Positions 22,020-34,158 of a DNA stretch of 64,000 nt are shown piece by piece. The translations under genes were made by a program, and so were the position numbers. This stretch comes from Torreya grandis (lineage: Eukaryota > Streptophyta > Pinopsida > Cupressales > Taxaceae), in assembly GCA_037957365.1 (NCBI GenBank), contig JARHVA010001176.1, positions 62,001 to 126,000 of the forward strand. The letters are read 5' to 3'. A model generated the notes under the pieces. It was not told where the DNA came from, did no database searches, and worked only from the letters and a program-made list of their open reading frames with translations. The stretch's first letter is position 1. Every line of letters starts with the position of its first letter.

Positions 22020-22320
22020 ATGTGTGTGGTATTACATAAAAAATATGCATTATATAAATAACATGTATTTATTACAAAATAACATGTACACATTATAACA
22101 ATAACATGTACACATTACTTTTTTTAGGATCGGTAAGTATCAATCCTAAAATGTGTGGGTGCTATAATGCATATGAATTATAACATGTACCTAGTTTTAC
22201 CAATGCAAAGTTAGATTTTAAAAATCACATGTGTTTGGAATCCAAATAAAATATAATGTTTATGTGATATAACATGTACACATTATAGCACATACATTTT
22301 ACTTTCACATTGCACCAAAA
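22020..22320 (-). repeat. Subterminal ATAACATGTACACATTAT repeats, element 2
   Basis: ATAACATGTACACATTATAA and close variants recur five to six times just inside the short-type end. A reverse match to 42,500-42,720 is clear (TTACTTTCACATTGCACCAA near 22,292). Confidence 0.65.
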
Positions 22321-22779
22321 AATAGAAAATATCTATTAGAAGGGATAGATAGTTTACTAAAATAAATGTCAAGTAACAATATAAATATAATTTAAAATTA
22401 TTTATTAAATATAATAAATTAGGGTCACTTTGAATATAATAGAGTTGGTCTCATAGGTTCATGCCTTATGATGTGGGAGATAGTTTTTTAAAATCCAATC
22501 TATCTAGTACTTAGGAATTTTTAGGGTTCCATTATTCAACCTAGGGATTTCAAGGCATAAATTTTACAATTGATGTCTATTTTAGGTAAACTTATAGTCA
22601 TTTTTTAGGTATTTATGCCATCTATATTGATTTATAAAATTCCTAAAAGTTATAGTCTGGTCCAAATTCAAGTTTACAAATGACTCACTCTGAATTCAAG
22701 CTAAAGTGGTGTGATTGGGGTATCATAGGTCACATTGATGACATGCCCACATCAAATGACCACTTTATTTTAATTTCAA

Positions 22780-23240
22780 TTTCTCATCATCCCTCCATCC
22801 CTAGTCACCCCTAATCACTCACCCATTTACCCTCACCATTTCTACCTCATCCTTTATCACCCCTAATCACTCACTCATTAACCCTCACCATCCATCATCA
22901 TATCTAATCACTCCCTCATCACCCCTAATCACACCCTCATTAACCCTCATAATATCTCATCATAAATAATCACTACCTCCTCATCCTTAATAATCCATAA
23001 TCACTCCCTCCTCATACCTCATCATTTATTATCACTCCCTCATTGAACCTCACCATCCCTCATCATCCCTAATCACTCCCTCATTAACCCTCATTATCCC
23101 TCATCATCCCTAATCACTCCTTCATCATCCCTCATCATACCTAATAACTTCCCCCTCATCCCTCATAATCCCTAATAACTCCCTCCTCATACTCATTGAC
23201 CCTCACCATCCCTCATCATCCATATCACTCTCTGGTCATC
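22780..23240 (-). repeat. CCCTCATCATCCCTAATCACT block 1
   Basis: A dense array of short phrases such as CCCTCATCATCCCTAATCAC, CTCCCTCATTAACCCTCACC and variants, with higher-order units of about 30-45 bases. Reverse counterpart of 41,500-42,010. Confidence 0.85.
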
Positions 23241-23610
23241 CCCATTGTATTAATTTTACTTGTTATTAGTTCCATTATAGGCCAAAATTGACACAAAAAC
23301 ACCATATTCTCTTATCATCAAGGTAAATTCAAATGGTGGTCCCACCACATTAATGCAACCCATATATAGTGAAGTCCATTCAATAATGTCGATCAGTTGA
23401 AATCAATTATTGTCTCAATAGGGTAGGAATTAAACATCATATCATTTTACCCACACCTATATTTCATTATTTATATGATATGTGTATATATTTAATCACT
23501 CAAATCATTCATAACATGTTGGGCATTATGCACATTGGGTCACTCCCTCCAATACTATTATGGTGGCTGTAGTGGTTTTCTACTTATGTATAATTGCCCC
23601 CTAATCATTT

Positions 23611-23612
<2 letters not shown>

Positions 23613-23652
<40 letters not shown>
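23613..23652. repeat. (TA)20 microsatellite
   Basis: An uninterrupted TA tract inside the outer left arm, at a place where the matching right-arm sequence near 40,550 has none. Confidence 0.95.
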
Positions 23653-23655
<3 letters not shown>

Positions 23656-23880
23656 ATAATTCCCCCTCTCCTTTCAATATATGTCTTGGGTATTTAATCT
23701 AGTAGTTAGTTATGATATACTCAAGATCAAGAATCATGAATACTCAAGTAGGTAAAGTAGGTATGGAATACCCAGGTAGAAATTAGGTAAGTAATATTCA
23801 AAGGTATTGATTAATTACATATGTAACATGATTTAAAAATTCATTTCTCATTTTATCTATCAAGAATCAAGATTCCCTTA

Positions 23881-23885
23881 CCAAT
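23881..23885. repeat. Target-site duplication, copy 1 (CCAAT)
   Basis: Five bases directly left of the LTR retrotransposon; partner CAAAT at 36,521-36,525 (four of five match). Confidence 0.6.
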
Positions 23886-26800
23886 TTTTGGGTGAATATT
23901 TTGTCGATCAGCTAACTGATGAGCAAAATAGGTCTGTTTAACCATAGCATAGGGAAATTAGTCAGCCAAATGTGCAGGTTTACTACATCAAAAGGGGACA
24001 AATATCTCCTCATCAAGGGGAGGTTCCCTGTAGATATGTAGGAGCTATATACTATATATATAAATATAAAATAACACTCAAGGGTAGGATAAACCATCGA
24101 TCTCTCTTTTTTCAAAGATGATGCCCACAAATCAAAGGAGAAATCCTAATGAAATGACAAAAGACAATCCTCTTCTTTCAGAAGTGTTGTTCAGTAGACA
24201 AAAGAAATCTTTTAGGTGATGATAAGTAACTGTAACAAGGCATAGTAACACAGCTAGATGAAATGAGGCACAAAGTCTTCACTTCAACTACCAAAGATGA
24301 AATATGAAAGAAAATGAAGGCACAAAGTCATCCAAAGGTATTTTACATAGAAATAGAAAAACAAACAAACTAAAGATAATTGTGGCAGCACAAAGTCTCT
24401 CCACAACCGGCTTTAGGACACCTTCTTGATCACTTTCACTAATTCTACTTATTTAATCAAATGGACAAAAAACATATTAAATAAATAGATATAAGAACAA
24501 TTTCCCCAATAACCAAGTTGTTCCAGCACAAAGTCTAAAAAGTCACTTGTTTTCTTATTCAAATAACAAAATATGATCAATAATCTAAGCTCAAAGTTTT
24601 AGTAATGTCTTTCAATTTGGGTAGAGTTTCATTTATGATTACAGACTGATATCCCCATTTGACAATAAGAGAGAGTCTTATATATAGTGCTCCAAGAAAG
24701 ACTTGGGCAATTTGTTTCACAAAAATGATGGCTTATGATGCATTCAATGTATTTTAAATTTTGTCCATGGGCTATGCTGGAATCGAGCATCAATTTTTAA
24801 TATGGGACACTTGATGCATTTCCAGTTGTTGGCTTTGCTCAATGCAAAAAGACAGGCCATGCCATTGAATATTTGTGCTTTCTGATGTCCACCTAGTGGA
24901 CTACTTTACCTTCTAGAAACATCTCCCATGTATAGATATTTTTGATCTTTCTCCGTCATTCCTCCTTTCCTTGTTATATTTCATCCTTATCTATGCAATC
25001 TAAGCTCTCAGGCTATCTCCTTAGCTGGTCACTAAATTTGTTCACAGGATCTGTGCTTAAGCCTACAAAGATTAACAGTTATTTCATTGTCACAAATTTG
25101 ACGTGTCTGGGTCCATCATCATTTAAAATCCAATGGCTACTTGGTTGCCCTAAATTTGATGGTTGTAGGCCTATCATCTTCCTTATCACTTCCTTCACAT
25201 CTTTCTTGTTTGCTTTGGCTACTATCTGCTATTCTTAACAAGTGACACATGGTGCATTCCATTGTGAAATTGGCAAGGACATGTGGTAGCATCCATTTAT
25301 CTTATAGAAACACTGTAAAAACATTTAGGGCTCTTTTGAACTCATGCGAATGATGACACATGACATGTTCTACTCAAGTTTAGCCACTCACCTAGGACCC
25401 ACCATAGTCTTTACTCAATAAAAGGAAGAAGCTACAAATGTTGCCACTTGGCAGCCTCTATTGAGTTTTGTAGATGACATGTGGCATGTTCTGCTATTTT
25501 GAAAGTTACTAAAAACTATGTCTCAAAAGATGGTAGTTGGTAGATTCTACTGCAATTTTATGAGGGACACATGGTGGCTTTCATTACATGTTTATGAGGG
25601 ACATGTGGTGGCTTCGACTGCAAATTGAGGTTTGATCTTTCCCAGAGGGAACTTGCCCTTCGGAGTCTTGAAAAATGGTCTACTTTCCCTGGCAAGTGCC
25701 TCCCATAAGGGTACCTACCCTTTGGGATCTTTTGAGCGGCCTTCAGGCTTTTATTTCCTCAGTGGGTTTCTATTTCAGTGGACTTTTCATTCAGACAAAA
25801 AGTCTGAAGGAATTCTTTCAAACAATTTATCTGAAGGAAATCTTCCTTTGCTTTGTCTCTGCTTTTCGTCAGGTTTTTTGTTAGGCTTTCTTCTTACGTG
25901 AATTCCTTCGAACAAAAAGTTTGAAGGATTCTTGCCTTAACTATTTTGCCACATTCTTTTCCTGAAAGAGAAATGTGCCCTCCATAAGGACTATTTAAGC
26001 CAAAAATATCCTTCAAATTTTTGAAACGGTCCATCTGCTCCTTGCCTGTCCTCTATAAGGGTTGTTTGTCTTTGGTTCACTTTTTTGAAGGAATTCTCTT
26101 TGTTCATTTTTGCTCATTGCCCTCTAAAAGGGCACTCATCTTGGTTCACTACCCTCTGCAAGTGCTATCAACTTGGTTCAATGCCTTCCACAAAGACTCT
26201 TTTTCCTTTGGCTTTGGGGTAGCCCTTTGAACCTGTCAATTAAACTGACCGATTGAACCAACTTTGGTTCAACGGTTCAATGGTTCAATCGGTTCAATCT
26301 CTTGTATTCCATTCATTCACTTGACCACTTGAACCAAATGCTTTAAGCCAAACCATGTTGAACCATAGGGTTGTTGAACCTATTGAACCTTTAAACCCAT
26401 TGAACCTTTGAACCAAAGTGGTTCAATGGTTCAACGATTCAATGGTTCAATCCTTCTCTTTGATAAGTGTTTTGAAGCTATTGAACCTTGAAGCAGTTGA
26501 AATTTGAACCTTGACAAATGAACTTAACTCTTGTTGATGATGTTGAACCTTTGAACCCATTGAACCTGTTGAACCAAAATGGTTCAAGGTTCAACGGCTC
26601 AGTGGTTCAATGGTTCAAACACTACATAGAAGCTTTCTGATGAACTCTTTTGGCTGAACCAAGGCATTGAACCAATCTTAAATATGAATAAGTGTTGTAA
26701 ACTTGTTCTTTTGATTGAACTCACCCATAGAAGCCTTTGAACTTGTTGAACCTGCTGATTTCAAGCATGTTGAGTCCATAGTAACATATCTACAGAGTTC

Positions 26801-27047
26801 ATAGATTTAAACCTATAGATTCTATAGAAATGAGTCCATAGATTTTAGCTTGTAGATTATGTAGATTCAAGCCTATAGAGTCCGTAGATTCAAGCCTACA
26901 GAGTCCGTAGAAATCTAAAAAACTTGAAAAATAGAGAATTTGAATGCACAAAATAATTTTTGGGAAGGGAAGAGATAATTTTGGCCTATGGGGCCAAAAT
27001 AGTTCAAATGTTGTCCAAAAAATGACTGATATTTTTGGGGGACAATA
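23886..27047 (-). repeat. 3-prime LTR of the 12.6-kb retrotransposon
   Basis: 3,162 bases, homologous end to end with 33,365-36,520. It contains a GGTTCAAT / ATTGAACC-rich tract (26,225-26,780) and a tract of about 25-bp units TAGATTCAAGCCTATAGAG (26,790-26,915). Plus-strand frames at 24,942-25,238 and 25,632-26,230 and the minus-strand frame at 26,799-27,140 lie inside or across the LTR and are not genes. The ends are TTTTGGGTG and GGGGGACAATA, each one base away from the intact TGTTG/CAACA form. Confidence 0.92.
24678..24687 (-). promoter_or_regulatory. TATA-like motif in the 3-prime LTR
   Basis: CTATATATAAG on the minus strand; the matching site in the 5-prime LTR is at 34,159-34,168. Confidence 0.3.
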
Positions 27048-27540
27048 GCTGGCTCTAGTTGGGGAACTTCCTTTAGTTGAAAACTTGAAACAGCTGAGGG
27101 GAGTAGAAACTAGAATCTCTAGTGCCTTGAAGTGTGCCATTAGGCTATGGAGTCATGCTATTCAAAAAGAAAGGCAAAAAAAAACAAAAATGAAAGCACA
27201 AAAATAGGACTAAAGACTATACAAATATACATATTATACAAGTTGATCTCATCTGATACTTCACAGATTAAAGTGTTTTAGATGTTGCCCACTGTGAGGC
27301 AATGAAAAGGGCATACCATCTTGATATTTTAGCAAGAAACTATTTTCACCATTGAGATGATGAATAGTAAATGGGCCCCTCCAAAGGGAGTCAAACTTCA
27401 CATTCATCCCCTTTGGTTCTCTTCTCTTGTCCCATAGCAGGACTTGATCTCCAACCTAAAAATCATAGTTTTTTTTGCCTTTTGATAGAAAAGCTTCTTC
27501 ACTAGGTTTTGATGGGTAGTGATTCGATCTACCACCATAG
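27048..27540 (-). other. Retrotransposon sequence between integrase and 3-prime LTR
   Basis: Minus-strand end of the internal region. A CCATTTACTATTCATCATC-like stretch near 27,340-27,390 still looks like the tail of the integrase reading frame. A purine patch (AAAGGAAG on the minus strand, about 27,067-27,074) lies 20 bases from the LTR and is a weak polypurine-tract candidate. Confidence 0.45.
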
Positions 27541-28580
27541 TTCTCTACTCATCCAACTCAGTCAAGCACATGATCCTCTTATCAAAGGGGACTTTCATAT
27601 GTCTGATCTTCAATTACCTTAGCCAATTTTAATGCTGGCAATTCTAAGGTGACTGGTATCTTAGCATTGATACCATAAAGAAGTTGGAAAGGAGACATAC
27701 CAATTGTCCTCTTTGGTGTAATTCTATCTACCCATAGAGCATCGACTAATGCTTTATGCCATGTCCTTTGGTTGTCATCCACCAGCTTCTTGATGATAGT
27801 CACCAGGTTCTTATTGTTTGATTCAGCTTGTCCATTCCCTTGTGGAAAGTAATTAGAAGAGTGGGAGAGAGTAATCCCATAGTAGAAATAGAATTGTGTA
27901 ATCTCTTGGGAAGTGAAACAAGCTAAATTGTCAGTAAAAATCTTAGTTGAGACCCAAAACTTGGAAATGATATTCTCTTTGAGGAAATTTCACACTACTT
28001 CTGAAGTAGCATGCTTGGTTGGGATGGCTTCCACCCACTTGGTGAAGTAGTTAGTTGTTGTAAGGACATAATCATGTCTAGCACTTGAAGATGGGTTTAT
28101 AGCTCCAATAAAATCAATTCCCCATTACTAGAATGGTTCCTCTATGACCACTAGCTTGAGAGGCAGGGCAACTAACTTGGGTCTTCCAATAAATTACTGG
28201 CACAGTTCACATTTTCTCACCCACTTATATGCATCTTGAAAAAGAGTTGGCCAGTAATACCTGGCTCACAAAATTTTATGGGTAGTCATAGGAGCAAAAA
28301 AATTTCCTCCACAAGATAGATTGTGGAAAGATTCTAAAAGTTGGCTTTTTTGCTCCTTGTCCACACAGCGAAGGAACACTCCATCAAGGCTCCTCTTGTA
28401 TAGGCTGTTGTCCCAAAGGACATAATTGGCAGCTTTCAACTTGATAGTCCTTCTTTCTTTGTAAGATAGGTGAGCAAGACACTCACCATAAGTAAGGAAA
28501 TGACCAATACATGAATACCACTCATTCATGGTGGAGACAAAGAGGACTATCGGTGTGTCTTCCACCTCTACTTTTTTATG
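27541..28580 (-). pseudogene. Integrase relic of the 12.6-kb retrotransposon
   Basis: Integrase inserts the DNA copy into the host genome. The N-terminal zinc-binding part is at 28,266-28,565 (LLESFHNLSCGGNFFAPMTT, the region matching the usual H-x-G-x-C-GGHF motif, with some ligands changed). Below it are ARYYWP-like and CELC remains, then the core with WGIDFIGAINP (near 28,100) and a TDN-like motif (near 27,930). The C-terminal part at 27,582-27,803 reads WHKALVDALWVDRITPK then GMSPFQLLYG, diagnostic of plant gypsy integrases. Several stops split the frame, so it is not functional. Confidence 0.88.
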
Positions 28581-29093
28581 CTCTATTTCTTCTAGTTTGT
28601 TATTAGCAATTAATTGGCATAGGCCTTTTCCCTGTACTAGCTTTGTTGGCTTGATGACTAGATCAAACTCCTAGATCTTTGCAATCCAATTGCCTCTTTT
28701 CATCCCAAACTCCTATTGAGTTAGTATGGATTTGACCGTGGTATCAGAAACCAAGGTAGTAGTGTGAGAATTCAAGATGTAGAAGCGAAAATGTTTGACT
28801 ACCTTCACCAATGCATAAGCATGCTTCTCCATGTTTGAGTACTTCAGCTCATGAGCTTTTAGAGGGCATCTCATGAAAGAAATTAGAGATTCCATACCTT
28901 ATTTATCCTATTGAATTAAAATTATTGAAAGTGTGTGTTCAGAAGCATAACTCTATATGATGAACTCTTTGTTGTAGTCTGGACAAACCAAAATTGGGCT
29001 GTGGGCAATGGCAGTCTTGATATCCTCAAATACTGACTTGCCTTCTTTAGTCCAGCTAAAGGTGGCCTTTCCCTTCATCATGTTCACAATGTG
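28581..29093 (-). pseudogene. RNase H relic (native gypsy type)
   Basis: Follows RT on the minus strand. It keeps KATFSWTKEGKSVFEDIKTA and ILVCPDYNKEFIIQSYASEH at the RT-RNase H junction, then the 60-codon open piece at 28,713-28,895 with LKYSNMEKHAYALVKVVKHF, the usual Y-x-x-x-E-K-E/H-ALA motif. The catalytic DAS has become YAS, so an active-site residue appears lost. Confidence 0.82.
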
Positions 29094-30179
29094 TCAAGTA
29101 TTCTCAACAAACTTAGGGATGAACATTCGTAATAAATTCACCTTTTTGAAGAAAGAGTGAATAACAGTCTTACTTGTAGGCAAGGTAAGCTCTTGGATAG
29201 ACTTGACTCTATTTGAATCAATATTTATGCCTTCTTTGGACACAATGTGTCTAAGAAGTTTCCCCTCTATTACTCCAAAAATTGACTTCTTTGGGTTCAA
29301 GGAAATGCCATTTTGGCGATAGTGCTCCAGTACTTGTTGTAAGTGGTTTATGTGATCTGAGTGATGTTTAGAGAAAATGGTCAAGTCATCAAGATAAACT
29401 ACAATGAACTTACCCATCTCATCTATTACTCTCTGAAAGGTGGTACCAGTATTTATTAAGCCAAAAGGCATCCTTCTATATGTAAACATGCCCTAAGGAG
29501 TCGTGGAGGCAGTCTTGTGTTGGTATGGTTCACTAACTTCAACTTGATTGTATCTTGAGAAGCTGTCTAGCATTGATAACATCTCTGAGCCAATCACTGT
29601 CTGAAGTACTTGATCCATGATGGGCAAAGGATAGTTATCCTTTAAGGATGACTAATTTAGATTCTTGAAATCCACACAAATGTAAATTTTTCCATTCTTC
29701 TTCCTTACAGGGACTATGTTGGCAATCCATGTGGAATGATGGATTGGGAAAATTATCCTAGCATTTAGCATTTTTTGTATCTCAGATATAATAGTACCTG
29801 ATATCTTCAGATTGTACTACCTAGATTTTTACTTGTAAGGTACTAAGTGAGCCTTGAGAGGAATGTCATGGTGGATGTTATCAGGCCTAAGAGACTTTAG
29901 GTCATCATAGGAGTATGCTAAGAAGTCCATGTATTGGCTGAGCAAAGTAGTAAACTTGAACCTCTCTTTGGGAGTGCAGCATTTACCAATGTTAACCATC
30001 TTGGGATCTTCCTTGGTACCCAAATTTATCTGATTAAACCCCTGGGAGGAGCTTAAATCTATTTGTTGTTGTTTGATGAATCTATCATGTTTGTCAAATA
30101 GCTTTTCAAGGGAAACTAGACCTTGGGGAATTTTACTCCCTTTGAGTTGCAAGAATTTTTCATCTACATCTGAGTTCAT
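29094..30179 (-). pseudogene. Reverse transcriptase relic with N-terminal linker
   Basis: The linker at 29,829-30,179 carries CTPKERFKFTTLLSQYMDFL then AYSYDDLKSLRPDNIHHDIP, the standard run-in to gypsy RT. The RT core lies at 29,094-29,800: IANIVPVRKKNGKIYICVDF, MPFGLINTGTTFQRV (29,440-29,490) and the catalytic VVYLDDLTIFSKHH box near 29,365-29,405, in which both Asp of the YxDD motif remain. Stops between 29,490 and 29,829 and after 29,094 break it. RT copies the element's RNA into DNA. It is placed downstream of a second RNase H domain, which is unusual. Confidence 0.92.
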
Positions 30180-30299
30180 TTTAGGAGTTGATTCAAGCTT
30201 CTAAAGATTACTACCTTCAAAGTGCAACTGTTTGAAGCTGTCTCTTTGTTCCAGAAAGACAATGATTTGTTTGTCATTGTTAAACACTTGCCAATAGCT

Positions 30300-30780
30300 G
30301 GCATTATCAAGCACACTCAGTCGAAAGACCAACTTGATGGTGTATTTGCCTCCTGTGAAGTCTAGGTGAGGGACTAAGAGAGTTGCTAAAACAGCCAGTG
30401 CATCAACTTAGTCATTGAATTCCCTGGGTATGGTAGAGATGCTAAAATCATCAAAGCTTTCAATTTGATCTCAGACTAGATCACAGTAGTGGCTTAATCT
30501 CTCATTTTTGGTTTGGTACAGGTTTCTTACCTAAAAAACCACCAACTCGGCATCTCCTTTGGCATAAAGGAGTTTGACACCTTTGTCTTTAGTAGCTTTC
30601 AATCCAAGTAGAAGGGATTCATATTCAGTAGTATTATTAGTATTGTTGAACTACAACTTGTATGAAGAGGGAAAAACATCTCTTTGAGGAGATATCAACA
30701 CAATCCCAGCCCTTAAGCTGGTAGAAGAATTGATGCCATCGAATTATAGGGTCCAAACATCATCAAAAATTAATCTTCTT
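30300..30780 (-). pseudogene. Second, archaeal-type RNase H relic upstream of RT
   Basis: One minus-strand frame from 30,780 downward reads WTL-stop-FDGINSSTSLRAGIVLISP, then TTEYESLLLGLKA, AKGDAELVVF and STIPREFND-stop-VDALAVLAT. The spaced Asp (FDG), Glu (EYE), Asp (GDAE) and Asp (VDAL) are the four catalytic acids of an RNase H fold of the archaeal or plant type. In-frame stops sit where Gln, Trp or Arg are likely. The domain lies between protease and RT, whereas the second RNase H of plant Tat-group elements is normally after RT and RNase H. The frame then continues into the RT linker without a visible shift. Confidence 0.8.
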
Positions 30781-31225
30781 TTAGATTTCTCATCATTAGA
30801 GATAGAAGATCCTTTTTCATTTGTACTGCACCCTATCAATTCTTCTGACATCTTGTTTGAATCCATCTTTAGATCACCACCTACATAACTTTCATCTACT
30901 AAAACATGAATATCCTCTGTGGTTAAAAAGTAATTTCCCATGCCTAAAGATTCAAATAGAATTTGAGCTTCATGGGTTGATGTCTGATTGACAACATATT
31001 TTGATTCTTTTTTGGGAAGCAGCCTCTGCATGATGCCTTTGACAGGGATCCTTGCTTCAGACAGGTCCATGCTCAATTCTCAACCAACATCCTTGCATAA
31101 ATTTCACCCCAAAAGAATGTCATATGAGGCTGAAATGCAGCCACCAGGACTGTCATCTTGATTCTTTTGTCTGGAAATGTTGTAAATGTAAATTTTTCAT
31201 CCTTGATTTGTCCCAATAGAGGTAC
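30744..31225 (-). pseudogene. Linker between protease and archaeal-type RNase H
   Basis: A 110-codon open frame (30,744-31,076) opens with MSMDLSEARIPVKGIMQRL and has an acidic, Ser/Asn-rich tail leading to the RNase H segment. No domain is recognised in the linker itself. Confidence 0.55.
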
Positions 31226-31567
31226 TTATTTGTTCTCCATGGAGAAACATCTCCCAAAGGTTTTGGTCAGTGTGAGTCCAAGAGATTCTGCCACCTTAGC
31301 AGGCATGACATTGTCAGATGCACCTAAGTCTATGATGCAATTGCTTAGTTTGTGACCATTTATCAACAAGAAAACATAAAAAGGCTCTATTTTCCTAGGG
31401 GTAGCTAGAGGAGTAATGACAAGATGGTTTGGGATGGGCACGTTCTTTGGGAAATCATGAGTTACCTTCTTAACATCTTGTCCTGTAAGGATAGCTTTAT
31501 TCTTCACACACTGAACTAGCCTATCCAACTGTTTAGGATTGGTTTGTAGGAATTCAAATTCAAACAT
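31226..31567 (-). pseudogene. Aspartic protease relic of the 12.6-kb retrotransposon
   Basis: A 113-codon open frame with CIIDLGASDNVMPAKVAESL, which matches the retropepsin active-site loop D-S/T-G-A followed by the S-D/N-V-M-P context seen in plant gypsy elements. The Ser after the catalytic Asp is Leu here. The protease normally cuts the gag-pol polyprotein. The upstream part MFEFEFLQTNPKQLDRLVQC belongs to the gag-protease linker. Confidence 0.85.
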
Positions 31568-32127
31568 TTGAATTTTGGTCTTCTTGACATGGTTGATTAT
31601 GTCAAATGACTGAAATGGACTATGAACAAAGGAAGGCAGTTCATCTTTCTATTTTTTAGGAGGGGGAGGATTAGTCTATGGAATTGAAGTTGGAGATGGA
31701 GGAATGCTTGATGTACTTACCTTTTTATTACTCATGAGGTCCTTTGGTTGGAAAGGTAGAGAAGTTCCTCATTTGGCAATTGAGATTACAGTTTGAGAAC
31801 TTTCCCCTATTTTTCCCTTATTAGCTTGCTGGGCTGACTAGTTCTAAGACCAGGTGAATACAACATATGATCCATCAACTACTTCACTTTTACCTCTTGG
31901 TTCATCTTGGTAATTTAAAAAATTGATGTTAGAGTCACCAGCTAATTCTTCCTAGCCTTCTACAAGGAGATTAGCATCATTTTCTTGATTTAATTTAGGC
32001 TAGAAAGAGAAATTAGATTCTATTTTGAGATATCCAACTGCTAAATTGGTTAGGGTGCTTTAATGGCAAGTTTCCCCTATGGGGGAGGAAGACAATTTGG
32101 TTGTCCTTGATTTCTAGTAGCATTGGC
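31568..32127 (-). other. Gag-protease linker, decayed
   Basis: Minus-strand sequence between gag and protease. It has acidic and Pro-rich coding-like pieces but no clear zinc knuckle. Confidence 0.4.
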
Positions 32128-32960
32128 TTAGTATGACTGATTGGGGAATGTCCTTCTTGGCATATCTCTGTATGAAGGAGCTAAAGATATCCCTTGTGCC
32201 ATTTGCTTCTTGAGAGCTAGCAACTCATTTGCCAACTTTTGCACCATTAGATCAGTGGTATCTATAGATGGATATTTAGAAGATGAAGAGAATTTACCTC
32301 TATTTGGATCTCTCCTTATATTTCCTACCAAAATAAGGTCATCTTCCACCTCAGTGGAAAAATCTTAAGCTACAACAATGTCTATTTGGCCAGCACATCT
32401 TAGTAGAAAACTTACTTCAGGTAGCTAAGAGTTGATGAAGAAACATTTGAGATTCTTAGGTGTTGGCTAAGCAATAACAAGAATCCTATTCCTCAATTTG
32501 TCAAACTTGTCTATGAAATCTCTCATTGGTTCATGAGGCTCCTTCTTCATTTGTGTGAGTTGAGCTAGCAAGGCATGTGCATCTTTTACAAGTTTGAATT
32601 TGGCTTCAAACTTGGCTTTGAGGGTGTTCCAGTCAGTCACTAATCTAGCTTGCAAATGGTAGAACTAGTCTGTAACAACACCTTGTAGTGTTTCCACAAA
32701 AACCTTGACTGCCACTTCCTCAAATTCCACTGCTATTACACCACAAGCTATGCTAAAGGCTGCAATGTGTTCGTCAGGATGAACCTTCCCATCACCATAA
32801 AATTTGGGGAATTTTTCTTTGAACTACGTGGTAGCTCATGTAGAGATGGAGTTAAATTGAGTGGGCTAAAAGAGTTTCCCCAAGGGCCTTGAACTACCAT
32901 TATATGACTATGGAAAGGTGGGATAACAAATCTCAGAGGGGTAAGTATTGACAAAGCTTT
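32128..32960 (-). pseudogene. Gag relic of the 12.6-kb retrotransposon
   Basis: On the minus strand, KFPKFYGDGKVHPDEHIAAF (about 32,760-32,825) opens the gag domain, then VAVKVFVETLQGVVTD followed by a TAG at the usual Trp, then QARLVTDWNTLKAKFEAKF in the open piece 32,467-32,655, ending EPMRDFIDKFDKLRNRI. A further open piece, 32,128-32,349, holds a coiled-coil-like LANELLALKKQMAQ. Gag forms the virus-like particle. The other frame at 32,748-32,954 is a shadow. Confidence 0.88.
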
Positions 32961-33340
32961 ATTAATAGCAAAAATGGATGCTTTGCATGGTAATGGAGAC
33001 TTGACTTTAGTAGGAGGAAAGCTCTTGGTTCATTAGAGGTGAGATGGTGAAGGAAACAGATTAGAATTACTTTGATGTACCAACTTGAATACAGGGTTGG
33101 CTTTGTGTATAGCGTGGAGTTGCCAAATTGTCAAACAAAAATGGGAAAGAACTAGCCTTGATTTAGCTTGAAGCTTGAGGCTTCAAACTGCATGTTCTAT
33201 ACCAATTAGCGTGGAGGTGGAGGGAGATGGTAAGGATATAATGATAATGGGTAAGATATAGAATGGAGTCACCAGAGTCTATAATGAATAAGGATAGGGA
33301 CTGATTCAATTTGAAAATTGAGGCTTCAGATTGCACCTTC
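32961..33340 (-). other. 5-prime leader of the retrotransposon
   Basis: Sequence between the primer-binding site and gag; no frame of note. Confidence 0.45.
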
Positions 33341-33358
33341 ATCCATAAAAGAGTCACC
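33341..33358 (-). promoter_or_regulatory. Candidate primer-binding site
   Basis: On the minus strand TGGTGACTCTTTTATGGA starts six bases after the 5-prime LTR ends at 33,365. The TGG start, to pair with a tRNA CCA end, and the position fit a primer-binding site. The tRNA cannot be named from this alone. Confidence 0.55.
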
Positions 33359-34158
33359 ACAAATTGTTGGGTGAATATTTTGTCGATCAGCTAACTGATG
33401 AGCAAAATAGGTCTCTTCAACCACAGCATAGGGAAATTATTTGGCTAGATGTGTAGGTTTACTACATCAAAAGGGGACAAATCCCTCCTCTCATCAAGGG
33501 GAGGTTCTTTGTAGATATGTAGGAGCTATATACTATATATATAAATAGAAAATAACACTCAAGGGTAGGATAAACCATCCATCTCTCTTTTTTTAGAGAT
33601 GATGTTCACAAATCAAAGGATAAATCCTGATGAAATGATAGAAGACACCCCTCTTCTTTTAGAAGTGTTGTTCAGTAGACAAAAGGAAACTTTCTAGTGA
33701 TGATAAGTAACTATAATAGGGCACAGTAACACAGCAAGATGAAATGAGGCACAAAGTCTTCACTTCAACTACCAAAGAGTGAAATAAGAAAGAAAATGAG
33801 GGCACAAAGTCATCCCAAGGTCTTTTACATAGAAATAGAAAAATAGATAAACTAAAGATAATTGTGGCAGCATAAAGTCTCTCCACAATCAGCTTCAGGA
33901 CACCTTCCTAATCACTTTCACTAATTCTGCTTATTTAATCAAATGGACAAAAATGTATTAAGGAAATAGACATAAGAATAATTTCCCCAATAACCAAGCT
34001 GCTCTAACACAAAGTCTGAAAAGTCACTTGTTTTCTTATTCAAATAATGAAATATGATCAACAATCTGAGCTCAAAGTCTTAGTAATGTCTTTCAATTTG
34101 GGTAGAGTTTCATTTTTGATTATAGACTGAGATCCCCATTTGACAATAAGAGAGAGTC

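Larger units (their letters stand above)
22400..23885 (-). repeat. Outer left arm of the giant inverted repeat
   Basis: Reverse match to 40,260-42,400. Landmarks are TTGGTCTCATAGGTTCATGC (22,444; compare GTGAGACCAACTC near 42,335), CCTAGGGATTTCAAGGCATA, TCATAGGTCACATTGATGAC (22,724), the CCCTCATC block at 22,780-23,240, CATAACATGTTGGGCATTAT (23,511) and GGTAAAGTAGGTATGG (23,753). It ends where the LTR retrotransposon starts, and the arm resumes at 36,526. Confidence 0.78.

Noticed and set aside
22780..23240. CRISPR-like or coding array in the CCCTCATC block
   Set aside because: There are no constant repeats with unique spacers; the phrases vary continuously as in a minisatellite, and this is plant nuclear DNA.
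24942..26230. Plus-strand frames of 69-98 codons as genes
   Set aside because: They lie inside an LTR, and the matching frames in the other LTR are differently broken, which is not expected of a maintained gene.
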